This document shows, piece after piece, positions 33,819 through 43,191 of a stretch of DNA of 43,330 bases; positions within the stretch are counted from its first letter, which is position 1; each line of letters starts with the position of its first letter. The stretch is taken from positions 1-43,330 of the forward strand of contig JADHVV010000011.1 of NCBI GenBank assembly GCA_016783825.1. Direction: 5' to 3'. A model generated the notes under the pieces. That model saw only the letters and a program-made list of their open reading frames with translations, was not told the origin of the DNA and did no database searches. This stretch comes from Candidatus Zhuqueibacterota bacterium (GTDB lineage Bacteria > Zhuqueibacterota > Zhuqueibacteria > Thermofontimicrobiales > Thermofontimicrobiaceae). The position numbers and the translations under genes were made by a program.

Positions 33819-36809
33819 ATGAAATTAAAATTTTTCGTTTTATCACTGTTTTTACTCTTCATTAAAAATATCTCTGCTGCAGGAGATAAACCATTTTTCA
33901 AAGAACAAATGGTACATCAGGAAAATGCAGGATTAAAATTTTCCCACGGTTCAACCATCGTTGAGTTAACCGATGGTACACTTTTTTGCACCTGGTATGC
34001 TGGCTCCCGTGAAAAAGGTGATGATGTAGCCATTGTTGGCAGCTGGCTCAAAAAAGGTTCTAAAACCTGGTCCAAAGCAGAGGTGATTATTGATATGCCT
34101 GGTAAATCAGAAGGGAATCCTGTTTTATTTTTGGACAGGAAAGGACTATTGTGGCTTTTCTATCAAACCATGTATGGGAGTGGCGAAGGGAGAACAAAAC
34201 CGGGCACCGGCTGGACCACTTGCAAGGTAAAAGCGATAACGAGTAAAAATGGTGGAAGGACTTGGTCTAAAGAACGTATTTTGATTGATGAATTTGGCTA
34301 TTTAACCAGGAACAAACCGCTACAATTGGACAACGGCAGTATTTTGCTGCCAATACATGATGAGCGTAATTGGTCTTCTCGAATACTTATTTCCAAAAAT
34401 GACGGGGTAACATGGGAAATGTCAGAACCTATTGATTGCGGATTAGGCTTTCATGATGGGAATATCGAGCCGGCTCTGCTTGAAAAGAAAGACGGCAGCA
34501 TACTCTGTTATATGAGAACCGGCTTTAAAAATTTTAAGACCTGGAAAAGCATTTCAACTGATGGTGGCTATCATTGGAGTCAGCCTGTGGAAATAGAAGT
34601 CCCCAATACAAATGCGGCGCTTGACCTGCTGCGACTTTCAAGCGGCAATGTAGTTTTGGCTCTAAATCCCATTCCTGGCGGAGATCGAAGGAAGTTAAGT
34701 CTCTGGCTATCCACAGATGATGCTGAATCATGGACAATTAATAGAACAATCTCTTTTGAATCCAAATATAGCTCATACCCCGCTTTAATTCAAACTAAAG
34801 ATGGTTTGATCCAATTGACGTGCAGCCGTCCCAACGGTGGCATTAAACATTTTACAATCAATGAAGATTGGATATTTCAGGATGCGCTAATTTCAAAAGA
34901 ATATAAATTACCCAATGTTGTACCAGCGTTGGATTATGATGATGACGTTGGTTTATTGTCTAACTCCAGTGAATACTATCCGGTGAAAGATGAACCATTT
35001 ATTGAACACGTACGAGGAAAGATTTCTGCTGATGAAGAAAAAGAAATTTTAAATTTGTTTGATAGAAAAGAGCAAATTCCAAAAATCAAATTTGTGCCAA
35101 AAATTTCATCTGACCAAGTAACTTCAATGGCAAAGAAAGATGGAACAACCTGGATTGGTACACAAAAGGGTTTGTATGTTGTTCAACCCAAATCTAAAAA
35201 AGCATTTCTCCATGAAAACTATGGTGTTGATGGTCCGTTGGCTACTCGAATTACAGATTTAGCTGTCGATTCAAAGGGCGTGCTGTGGGTTGGCACTCCG
35301 TTGGGATTGAGCTTGTTAAAACCAGACGGTTCATGGCATTCAATACAGGGGAAAGATGGACTGCCAGTTGAAGACATCACTTCGTTGGCAGTTGATAAGG
35401 AAAATAGCATGTGGATCGGAACTACAAAAGGGGCGATATTGTATTGTCCGTACAAAAAAGGACGACAGTGGTTTTACCGGGCAGGTAAACGGTATTTGGA
35501 ATATGATGAAATAGTTGATATTGTAATATCTCCGGAGGGTATGGCGGTTTATTTTAAAACAAAGGCAGGATTGAGCCGGTTGGACGGGATTCAGCGCACT
35601 TTAAATCAAAAAGCTGATATTATTGAAGATCGCGTGAATAAATGGCATCGACGACTTGGACTTGTTGCTGCTTGTATGTTGAATGATGCAGAGAATCCAA
35701 CATCTCACACAATTGGTGATAATGACAATGATGGATTGTGGACATCATATCATGTGGTTGCAATGTCTCTGGCTTATGGAGCGACTGGTAATGAAGCATA
35801 CAAAGAATCTGCCAGGAAGGGGATGCACGCGCTTGTGATGTTGCAGAATGCCTCGGGAATTCCCGGGCTTGTTGCCAGAAGTGTGGTGACTTTAGAAGAA
35901 GGCAATAATAAGAGTGCTCAATGGCGAAAAACACCGGACGGCAAAATGTACTGGAAAAGTGATACGTCGAGCGATGAAATTGATGGTCATTTTTTTGCCT
36001 TTTATGTTTACTGGCAGCATATTGCCAGATTTGATCCGGTTGACTATGATTTGATTCAGAAACAGATACGGACAGTGATAGATTATATTGTTGATAATAA
36101 TTACATGCTGATTGATTGGGATGGTGAACGCACACGGTGGGGATTTTGGAATCCGGAGAATCTGAACGATAGTGCTGAGCACTACATTGAAAACGGTTTA
36201 AATGCAGCACAAATATTATCTTTTTTAAAAGTTGCATTTCATATAACAGAAAATCAAAAGTACAAAGAGCATTATGAATACCTCATTAGTGAGCATGGTT
36301 ACCTGGGAAATGTTTTGTTAGAGAAAAAAGTATTTCCCGATGAAAACAACCATTCTGACAATCAATTAGGATTTTGTGCGCTCTATCCTTTGATTCAATT
36401 GGAACACGATCCCAAAGCAAGAAATGCTCTTCAGCGTGCTGTGCGGCGACATTATAAAACACTCTGGAAAGATGGATCGAGTTTTTTCTATTTTGCAGCT
36501 GCGACAATTGATCCCGATTTTGTGGATATAAAGGGTGCCGTTACCAACTTACGACAAATTCCCACAGACAGACGGCAGTGGCGCATGACAAACAGTCACA
36601 GGACTGATATCAAATGGCATCCACGGTCGAGCCGGTTTGGCAGGCCGCAGTTACTTCATGTTCTACCCGCAGATGAACGAAATTGGGCAAAATGGAATAG
36701 CAATCCCTATTATCCCGATGGCGGCGGTGACGGACGATTTGAGGATGATGGCGCATCCTGGTTGTTAGCATACTGGATGGGCAGGTACCACGGTTTTATT
36801 TCGGAATAA
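33819..36809 (+). CDS. Sialidase-like propeller + regulator-type propeller + alpha-toroid protein, secreted
   Basis: The 996-aa protein has a signal peptide (1-20). Residues about 25-360 form a BNR/Asp-box sialidase-like domain: FSHGSTIVEL, CTWYAGSREKGDDVAIVGSW, and Asp boxes SKNGGRTW, SKNDGVTW and STDGGYHW. Residues about 430-560 hold three repeats of the two-component-regulator propeller type (GTTWIGTQKGLYVV, GVLWVGTPLGLSLL, NSMWIGTTKGAIL). Residues about 600-996 are an all-helical toroid-like domain (DGLWTSYHVVAMSLAYGATGNEAYKESARKGMHAL, DGRFEDDGASWLLAYWMGRYHG). Three such modules in one chain suggest a large glycan-active or glycan-binding protein. Sialidase activity is plausible, not proven. 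The isomerase-like gene follows after 27 bp. Confidence 0.82.
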   Translation: MKLKFFVLSLFLLFIKNISAAGDKPFFKEQMVHQENAGLKFSHGSTIVELTDGTLFCTWYAGSREKGDDVAIVGSWLKKGSKTWSKAEVIIDMPGKSEGNPVLFLDRKGLLWLFYQTMYGSGEGRTKPGTGWTTCKVKAITSKNGGRTWSKERILIDEFGYLTRNKPLQLDNGSILLPIHDERNWSSRILISKNDGVTWEMSEPIDCGLGFHDGNIEPALLEKKDGSILCYMRTGFKNFKTWKSISTDGGYHWSQPVEIEVPNTNAALDLLRLSSGNVVLALNPIPGGDRRKLSLWLSTDDAESWTINRTISFESKYSSYPALIQTKDGLIQLTCSRPNGGIKHFTINEDWIFQDALISKEYKLPNVVPALDYDDDVGLLSNSSEYYPVKDEPFIEHVRGKISADEEKEILNLFDRKEQIPKIKFVPKISSDQVTSMAKKDGTTWIGTQKGLYVVQPKSKKAFLHENYGVDGPLATRITDLAVDSKGVLWVGTPLGLSLLKPDGSWHSIQGKDGLPVEDITSLAVDKENSMWIGTTKGAILYCPYKKGRQWFYRAGKRYLEYDEIVDIVISPEGMAVYFKTKAGLSRLDGIQRTLNQKADIIEDRVNKWHRRLGLVAACMLNDAENPTSHTIGDNDNDGLWTSYHVVAMSLAYGATGNEAYKESARKGMHALVMLQNASGIPGLVARSVVTLEEGNNKSAQWRKTPDGKMYWKSDTSSDEIDGHFFAFYVYWQHIARFDPVDYDLIQKQIRTVIDYIVDNNYMLIDWDGERTRWGFWNPENLNDSAEHYIENGLNAAQILSFLKVAFHITENQKYKEHYEYLISEHGYLGNVLLEKKVFPDENNHSDNQLGFCALYPLIQLEHDPKARNALQRAVRRHYKTLWKDGSSFFYFAAATIDPDFVDIKGAVTNLRQIPTDRRQWRMTNSHRTDIKWHPRSSRFGRPQLLHVLPADERNWAKWNSNPYYPDGGGDGRFEDDGASWLLAYWMGRYHGFISE

Positions 36810-36836
36810 ATATTTTTGGAAAAAGGGTAAATTGAA

Positions 36837-38270
36837 ATGGAGAAATTAAAACCCAAAATAGGCATCCTTTTTATTACATCTGGCTGGTTCAGAGAAGTTG
36901 GTCTGCAAACTTCTGCTTCTCCGTTATCTGATGAAGTACAAAAGATTGCAAGTGAAATAATTGGAAACTTGCCAGCCTTCTGTGAGCCAATTTATAATGG
37001 TGTAATTTATTCTACTGAAGATGCTGAAATCGCGGCTCAAAAGATTAATCAGGCAAATGTGGACGGCTTAATTATTTCTCCCTTGATGTGGTGCGAAGAC
37101 CAGATTTTATTAGCTGCTTTAAAAAATCTGCCTGAGTTACCAATTTTAATCTGCACTTTCTTTCCCTATGAATCACTTCCTGATTATTTGGATTTTCCGA
37201 CTATGTTAAAAGGTTCCGGTTCTGTTGGTACATTGCAGATGAGCGGTTTACTAAAACGAGAAGAATATAATTACAAATCAGTTGCTGGATATTACCGCGA
37301 TGAAAACCTATTTGCAGAAATACAAAGCCATTGTTTATCATTCGGAATAAAACAGTTATTGAAAAAGACAAGATGCGGAATTTTACCATTCCCCTGCGAC
37401 CAGATGTCCACAACTTTTGTTGATGATTTTAACATTCGAAAATTGTATGGTGTGGAATTAAAATACCTGGAATTGCAGCGATTCAAGAAAGAAGCGGAAA
37501 AAGTTACGACAAATGAAATTGAGAATTTCATCAGTATAACAAAAGGGAAGTGTATTGAAATCGAAGTTGATCAAAAGAACTTAAATGAAGGCGCCAAATA
37601 TGCTTTAGCGATGGAAAAGGTTGTACTCCAGGAACAGTTGAATATTCTTGCCATGAATGATGTATGTAATGAGATGCACGATTGCTTTGGATTGCGCCCC
37701 AGTCTGACAAATCCCCAATTATCCGAATCAGGTCTTGTTGTTTCCATGGAGGCAGATGTCGCGGCTGGAATTGGAATGTTTATTATGCGCCAATTAACAG
37801 GTGAAACTCCATTTTATACCGAACCTTTGACTGCTGATTGGGAAAAAAATGCAATTCTACTCGGTCATGCCGGATATCATGATAGCTCTAATTGCGATGA
37901 AAAATATTCGGTTAAAATTATCCCTGACGCAGAATATAAGAATTCCGATCCTTTTACAGGTGCCTGCACCTATTTCAAGTACAAACCAGGACCTGTCACG
38001 GTTGTTAATTCTGTTTATAACGGGAAGAGACTTCAATTCATTGCATTTGAAGGGAATTCACTTCCGGGTCCTCCTGTGTTAGAAGGTAATTGCCATCTTT
38101 TGTGTGAAACCAATATTCCCTTAAAAACATTTTATGAACAAGTGATTCAAACTGGAGTCAGTCAACATTGGATAGTTATTGGTGGGAGCCATCTTAAGGA
38201 ATTAGCAATTCTTTGTTCCTGGTTAAATATAGATTATTTGAATCTTCATCAGTGTCAGAATTCTTATTAA
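36837..38270 (+). CDS. L-fucose/L-arabinose isomerase-like protein, cytoplasmic
   Basis: The 477-aa protein has no signal peptide. The N-terminal half is Rossmann-like (KIGILFITSGWFREVGLQ, NVDGLIISPLMWCEDQ). The C-terminal half contains LRPSLTNPQLSESG, the probable metal-site region VVSMEADVAAGIGMFIMRQLTG (Glu near residue 305), and ILLGHAGYHD with a candidate His. FucI/AraA enzymes isomerise aldoses to ketoses. It sits 27 bp after the sialidase-like giant and is surely co-transcribed, so it may process the sugar that protein releases. It is the intracellular counterpart of the Tat-exported relative at 9128. Confidence 0.78.
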   Translation: MEKLKPKIGILFITSGWFREVGLQTSASPLSDEVQKIASEIIGNLPAFCEPIYNGVIYSTEDAEIAAQKINQANVDGLIISPLMWCEDQILLAALKNLPELPILICTFFPYESLPDYLDFPTMLKGSGSVGTLQMSGLLKREEYNYKSVAGYYRDENLFAEIQSHCLSFGIKQLLKKTRCGILPFPCDQMSTTFVDDFNIRKLYGVELKYLELQRFKKEAEKVTTNEIENFISITKGKCIEIEVDQKNLNEGAKYALAMEKVVLQEQLNILAMNDVCNEMHDCFGLRPSLTNPQLSESGLVVSMEADVAAGIGMFIMRQLTGETPFYTEPLTADWEKNAILLGHAGYHDSSNCDEKYSVKIIPDAEYKNSDPFTGACTYFKYKPGPVTVVNSVYNGKRLQFIAFEGNSLPGPPVLEGNCHLLCETNIPLKTFYEQVIQTGVSQHWIVIGGSHLKELAILCSWLNIDYLNLHQCQNSY

Positions 38271-38279
38271 GGAGATGCG

Positions 38280-38315
38280 ATGAAAAACAAGATTCAAATT
38301 TTAACATTTGAATGA
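38280..38315 (+). other. Twelve-codon mini-ORF with a strong ribosome site
   Basis: AAGGAG at 38269-38274 stands 5 bases before an ATG that opens a frame of 11 residues (MKNKIQILTFE) and then stops. It begins 9 bp after the isomerase stop. The opening resembles the start of a normal gene cut short. It could be a decayed gene start, a leader peptide, or a translation-coupling device for the CocE-type gene downstream. Confidence 0.4.
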
Positions 38316-38465
38316 ACAAATTTACATTAAATAACATCGTTTTGTTAAATAAGGAATAAATCAACAAGACTGTATCTTACTCTTATACAAATTCTGAATT
38401 CAATATTCAACGGAGATTACGTAGGGTGGATTCGCCGTAAAATAATCAGAAAGGAAAGTTATATT

Positions 38466-40415
38466 ATGAAAATAAGTAAGCGAAACTTTTTTCTCATTGT
38501 TTTGCTGTTTTGGATTTTAAACAATCAGCTATTTGGATCTTCACTGTTAAAAGAAACCGTAATGGTGTCAATGCGTGATGGTGTCAAACTATCTACAGAT
38601 ATTTACCGACCCAATGATTCAGACCAACATCCGGTAATTTTGTATCGCACGCCCTACAATAAGGACGGGGATAATTTAGGAGCTTCCGCAATTCAACTGG
38701 TAAATTTTCGGGGGTTTGTGTACGTAGCGCAAGATTGCCGGGGACGTTTTGCGTCGCAGGGCAATGATTCGGTTTTCGTGACCGATGGCTGGGGAGCGCT
38801 TCAGGACGGATATGATACCATTGAGTGGATCACCCAGCAAAACTGGTGCGATGGAAAAGTGGGTATGTTTGGTGGTTCGGCAACCGGCATTACCAGCTAT
38901 CGTGCAGCAGGAGCAGCACATCCGAATTTGGAAGCCGTTGTTGCTGTTGTTGCGCCGTCGGATTTTTATCATGAAGTTGTATTCCCGGGCGGTGAATTTC
39001 GCAAAGCGATTGTTGAGAACTGGATCCACGGACAGGGGTCTGATTACATGATTGATTACTTTTTGCAATATCCCTATTACAATAGCTTGTGGGAAGAAAT
39101 GAATCTCCACACGCCTCTTAATAATATTACTGCTGCAATTTATCATATCGGTGGCTGGTACGATTGTTTTTCAGAAGGGCCTGTAGCAGCTTTTAACGCT
39201 TTAAGACTTTTGCCACAAGCAGGCCCGCAAAAATTAATTATGGGACCATGGACACATGGAACAACCGGATCAGATGAGATAGTTGGTGAACTGGATTATC
39301 CCGATGCTTCAGTTGATGGACAAACGATCATTTTGTCCTGGCTTGATCATTGGGTGGCTGGAAATGAGAACGGAATTATGGATGCAGCGGAAGTTCAGTA
39401 TTACCTAATGGGTGATCCGGATAAAACCAGTGAAGCAGGATGCCAGTGGATAGAAACGGATAAATGGCCACCTGAAAATACCAAAGCGCTAGCTTTATTT
39501 TTGAACAACGATGGTTTGTTAAATTCAAATTTGCCAGAGAGTGACGGAGAACTTTCCTTTAATTATGATCCAAATAATCCGCTACCAACGCATGGTGGAA
39601 ATAATCTGACGATTGATGCCGGGCCTTATGATCAAGGGTATCTCGGCGACAGGGAAGATATTTTGGAATTTGAATCGGATGTACTGGATAAACCCGTACG
39701 GATTGAAGGTATTGTAAAAGGACACCTTTATATTTCCAGTAATTGTCCGGATACTGATTTTACGCTAAAATTGGTTGACGTTTATCCTGATGGGCGAGAA
39801 ATGTTGGTGACCGATGGCATCGCCAGAACCCGTTTTCGAGTGGGAGAGACTGAAAGTGATATGTCTTTTTTGACTCCCGGTGAAATTGTTCAGTTGACCA
39901 TTGAACTCCCACCAACAGCAATCGTTTTTAACAGTGGACATCGAATGAAGGTGTGTATTTCATCAAGTAATTATCCACGTTACGAAATAAATCCAAATAC
40001 GGCAAACGAATTGTACGATTTGTCGGAAAAACAAATTGCTATCAATACAGTTTATTGCAACATGAGCTATCCATCAAATGTGATATTCCCAACAGCTAAT
40101 AATCCATCGCATGTAGTAAGTCGAACAACGTCTGATATTTCTTATGAATTATTCGCTAATTATCCCAATCCGTTTAACAATACCACACAAATAATATACA
40201 AATTAGCCAGATTTGGTAAAGCTAAACTTTCAATATATAATTTGCAGGGGCAAATGGTTCGTACAATGGTAGATGAAATGAAGGGGCAGGGAATTTACAC
40301 AACATTTTGGGATGGACGGAATGAAAATGGTTTGACCGTCGCTGGTGGGGTATATATTTATCAGCTTCAGTTTGAAAATGAGACAGTGGCGAAAAAGCTT
40401 TTGTTGATGAAATAG
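38466..40415 (+). CDS. CocE/NonD-family hydrolase with C-terminal type IX sorting domain
   Basis: The 649-aa protein has a signal peptide (1-24), an alpha/beta hydrolase of the CocE/X-Pro-dipeptidyl-peptidase class (VSMRDGVKLSTDIYRP, nucleophile Ser138 in GMFGGSATG, Asp233 in GGWYDCF, His264 in MGPWTHG) and a jelly-roll C-domain (about 340-545). The final 80 residues (ELFANYPNPFNNTTQIIYKL ... GVYIYQLQFENETVAKKLLLMK) are a classic type IX secretion sorting domain. It therefore probably acts at the cell surface or outside as an esterase, amidase or peptidase. Substrate unknown. The sorting domain links it to the PorV-like protein at 16054. Confidence 0.9.
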   Translation: MKISKRNFFLIVLLFWILNNQLFGSSLLKETVMVSMRDGVKLSTDIYRPNDSDQHPVILYRTPYNKDGDNLGASAIQLVNFRGFVYVAQDCRGRFASQGNDSVFVTDGWGALQDGYDTIEWITQQNWCDGKVGMFGGSATGITSYRAAGAAHPNLEAVVAVVAPSDFYHEVVFPGGEFRKAIVENWIHGQGSDYMIDYFLQYPYYNSLWEEMNLHTPLNNITAAIYHIGGWYDCFSEGPVAAFNALRLLPQAGPQKLIMGPWTHGTTGSDEIVGELDYPDASVDGQTIILSWLDHWVAGNENGIMDAAEVQYYLMGDPDKTSEAGCQWIETDKWPPENTKALALFLNNDGLLNSNLPESDGELSFNYDPNNPLPTHGGNNLTIDAGPYDQGYLGDREDILEFESDVLDKPVRIEGIVKGHLYISSNCPDTDFTLKLVDVYPDGREMLVTDGIARTRFRVGETESDMSFLTPGEIVQLTIELPPTAIVFNSGHRMKVCISSSNYPRYEINPNTANELYDLSEKQIAINTVYCNMSYPSNVIFPTANNPSHVVSRTTSDISYELFANYPNPFNNTTQIIYKLARFGKAKLSIYNLQGQMVRTMVDEMKGQGIYTTFWDGRNENGLTVAGGVYIYQLQFENETVAKKLLLMK

Positions 40416-40470
40416 ATGGTCGTGAAATAATTTGGAAGCATAACGAACTAATAAGATAAAGAGATTAAAT

Positions 40471-42693
40471 ATGAAAAAAACAGTCATTCTATTATCAATC
40501 GTTTTATTATTTGGACTTAAATTACAAAGTTTGAATTCTTATGAAAAAAAATCAATTCAAAACAATGAACTTAATAAAAATGATAAAAAATATCCCATTG
40601 GATTACCTGGTATCAGGTTAACGTATCGCCATACAACAACTGAAAAACTTCCAGGGATGGTTGTAAGGAAAGTTGAGTTAACAGTGGGCGAGATTGAACA
40701 AAAAGAAAATGTGTTTTATCAATGGCTTCATTTTTTTGCCACAAAAGAAAATGGTGAATTTTTTAATATCTGGTTTCTTTGTTCGGAATATCCGTCAAAA
40801 TCCGTAAAAAATGCACAAGCGAATATCAAACGCTATATTTTACAAACAGGTGCATCAAAGCCAGTTGAATTCAAATATCATAAGTCTAAAACTGCCATTT
40901 TACCAACTATGGGCGCCTGGGAATCTCTTCTGCCGAGATCAGTCGATCAAAACAATCCCGTCCGAAACAAATCCAAAAAAGTTTGGTATCTGGGTCATGA
41001 ATATCGTTTGGTCAAACAAGAAAAAAATGGAAGTATAATCCTTCCCGAAGAGCCACACACTATTTACCTCTCACCAGATTTATTAACCGGAGTACCGCAC
41101 AACACAAGACAAAAGGATGAGACACGCCGTTATGATGAATCTGACTATGAGTATATCAAATTGACAAAAGAGAATTATGCAGAAATGATCGAGGCTGGAT
41201 TAAATTGCTTCCGTGTTGATGCTGAACAAGTAAAATGGATTGAAAATGTCAATGTCTATTATTGGGGGATTGGCGGTGAAGATATAAATTATCCGGAGAC
41301 TCTTTATAAATCAAATTATATCGGGCCGACATTATTTTTTGATGAACCAATGGTGAGGACCAGGGATCATGTTGTTAAGCCTAAACTCAGACAGAATCCT
41401 TCATTGCGAAAAACGCTCACGCCTCAAAAAGTATTAGAGGACTTCAAAAAACTATTTCACGAGACAAAGTATGAACATTCACCGAACGCATTGTTGAAAG
41501 GATTATCAAAACGAAAAGATGTGGATATCGGTAATATGAATTTTCTTCAACAAAACATGTACACCTGGGAGACGATGGTTAGCTCTGCACTGTATCAATT
41601 ATCTGAAGGTGATGGAGAGCCTCCGTTTGCAATGGTTTTCGAACCACCTGGGCGATTTGGAACACGGAGAGTGCTGCCTGAACTGAATATGTGTTTCGAC
41701 TGTCAGATTCCTGCTGACAATCCTAAAAATCTGATCAGCATGATTTATGGTTTTTTGCGAGGCGCAGCCAGAATCATCGGGAAAGAATGGGGGGTAAGTA
41801 TTTACGGCGCAGTTGACCGATCGGATACTTTTTGGTTTTTAACCCATGCTTACGATCTTGGCGCCAGTGTTTTCTTTTATTGGGATACTTACCAGCTTGC
41901 ATGTGTTCCTTATAATGAGTATCTTGCAATGACAAAACATTTGCGAGCCCATGAAAAGAATTTTCCAAATCGTGACTTGGAAAAGCTGAAGAAAGCAGCA
42001 GAAATTGCCATACTGTTACCACCAGGTTATAACCTGGGACATGTTCACATGGGAAGAGGAAATTTTTGGGCAATTCCTGAACTGAATCTTGAGCGTTGCA
42101 ACAAACATGGTGTTACATACAGACAGGTGATGAGTAACTTCTACACAGAAATCGAGCGCTGCCTGCGACTCGGGGTGGCATTCGACTTGTTCTGGAATCT
42201 TGATGATTTGAATCTGGAAGGTTATCGAGAGATTGTTACGGTCAGAGAAGATGGTAAAGTTAAAGTTGTCAAAAATGGTAAACATGAACTGCTGGAATCA
42301 GCACGTACACCGGAACGACCAGATGGCGTCGCTCCAAAACTTTCTGTGAAAATACTTCCTACCAACAAAAAGGCACCGTTTACTGTAATCGCACAGGCAA
42401 AAGTGATTAAAGGTTCAGCGCCTATTTTTTATACTCCTGGTGCTGATAAAAAAGGCGTTTATAATAATCAATATGTACTGTGGGAATTGTTTGGGCCCAA
42501 TGAGGAAGATTACTCAAATCTGTGGACTGAATCATGGCATGTTGATATTGTCGAAAAAGAAAGTTATGTTGATGTGACAATAAAATTCTCTGTTAGTAAG
42601 CCGGGAGATTATCGTTTGCGTGTTTCGACATCGGATATGGCGGGTAGAAGTATTGTAGTGTGGAAAAATATTCACATTTCTAAATCTAATTAG
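40471..42693 (+). CDS. Large secreted protein of unknown function
   Basis: The 740-aa protein has a signal-peptide-like N-terminus (MKKTVILLSIVLLFGLKLQS). Residues about 40-220 look beta-rich; residues about 225-610 alternate helices and strands with aromatic and acidic motifs (FFDEPMVRTRDH, AMVFEPPGRFGTRRVLPEL, GVSIYGAVDRSDTFWF, ASVFFYWDTYQLACVPYNEY), reminiscent of a TIM-barrel glycosidase. A C-terminal Ig-like domain (about 615-740) ends it. I do not recognise the family. It follows the CocE gene by 55 bp and precedes the symporter, a position typical of a polysaccharide-degrading enzyme, but no catalytic pair can be assigned safely. Confidence 0.72.
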   Translation: MKKTVILLSIVLLFGLKLQSLNSYEKKSIQNNELNKNDKKYPIGLPGIRLTYRHTTTEKLPGMVVRKVELTVGEIEQKENVFYQWLHFFATKENGEFFNIWFLCSEYPSKSVKNAQANIKRYILQTGASKPVEFKYHKSKTAILPTMGAWESLLPRSVDQNNPVRNKSKKVWYLGHEYRLVKQEKNGSIILPEEPHTIYLSPDLLTGVPHNTRQKDETRRYDESDYEYIKLTKENYAEMIEAGLNCFRVDAEQVKWIENVNVYYWGIGGEDINYPETLYKSNYIGPTLFFDEPMVRTRDHVVKPKLRQNPSLRKTLTPQKVLEDFKKLFHETKYEHSPNALLKGLSKRKDVDIGNMNFLQQNMYTWETMVSSALYQLSEGDGEPPFAMVFEPPGRFGTRRVLPELNMCFDCQIPADNPKNLISMIYGFLRGAARIIGKEWGVSIYGAVDRSDTFWFLTHAYDLGASVFFYWDTYQLACVPYNEYLAMTKHLRAHEKNFPNRDLEKLKKAAEIAILLPPGYNLGHVHMGRGNFWAIPELNLERCNKHGVTYRQVMSNFYTEIERCLRLGVAFDLFWNLDDLNLEGYREIVTVREDGKVKVVKNGKHELLESARTPERPDGVAPKLSVKILPTNKKAPFTVIAQAKVIKGSAPIFYTPGADKKGVYNNQYVLWELFGPNEEDYSNLWTESWHVDIVEKESYVDVTIKFSVSKPGDYRLRVSTSDMAGRSIVVWKNIHISKSN

Positions 42694-42887
42694 TGATTAA
42701 TCAGAAGCTACCTAAATTTAAAAGAACGTCTATCATTGCGAGCGACGATGGAGCGAAGTTTTTAATGCCCGAAGGGTGCAATCTCCTGAATATTAAGCAC
42801 TTTTTAATGGGATTGTTTCGTCTCCGCCAACTGGCGGATCCTCGCAATGACAGAACCTCCATAAAATAAAGCTTTTCGTTCAGACAC
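42693..42887. mobile_element. MITE-like palindromic element, family A copy 3
   Basis: The right terminus CTTTTCGTTCAGACAC (42872-42887) matches that of the copy at 1762-1947, and the interior (inner arms TCATTGCGAGCG from 42733 and CTCGCAATGA at 42841-42850, with CCCGAAGGGTGCAATCTC) is nearly the same. The left terminus is degenerate. Flanks TAATTA (42687-42692) and CAATTA (42888-42893) are a 5-of-6 match to a target duplication. It starts within the stop codon of the preceding gene. Confidence 0.65.
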
Positions 42888-43020
42888 CAATTAGAAAAAT
42901 AAAAGAAAAATAGATACAAGTTTTTTTGTTCTCTTCTATTTTTTATTCACTAACCCGCATTATTCATTAGATTTTTAAAGGTAGCGGGATAACCTGAATT
43001 ATTAACAAATTAAGGAGTAA

Positions 43021-43041
43021 ATGAAAAAAATTCAGTTTTAA
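43021..43041 (+). other. Six-codon mini-ORF with a strong ribosome site
   Basis: AAGGAG at 43012-43017 precedes ATG 43021, which opens MKKIQF and then stops. It looks like the start of an exported protein gene that has been lost, or a leader peptide before the symporter gene 150 bp downstream. It is similar in kind to the mini-ORF at 38280. Confidence 0.35.
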
Positions 43042-43191
43042 AGTTCACTTTTACATAACTATATGTAATTTTAAAAATTATCCACTTTCAAATATTTGTT
43101 TGTGAATAATTCAGGCTAAACAAAATTATAAAAAACTAAACATATAAATCACTTAAATCAACTAACATAATTTACAAGGAGATACAGGTTT

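Noticed and set aside
35620-36237. 205-codon open frame on the minus strand
   Set aside because: It is antisense to the helical domain of the sialidase-like giant; its composition (many His, Gln, Ser) is typical of a shadow frame.
38676-39146. 156-codon minus-strand frame
   Set aside because: It is antisense to the catalytic part of the CocE-type hydrolase, whose motifs are complete.
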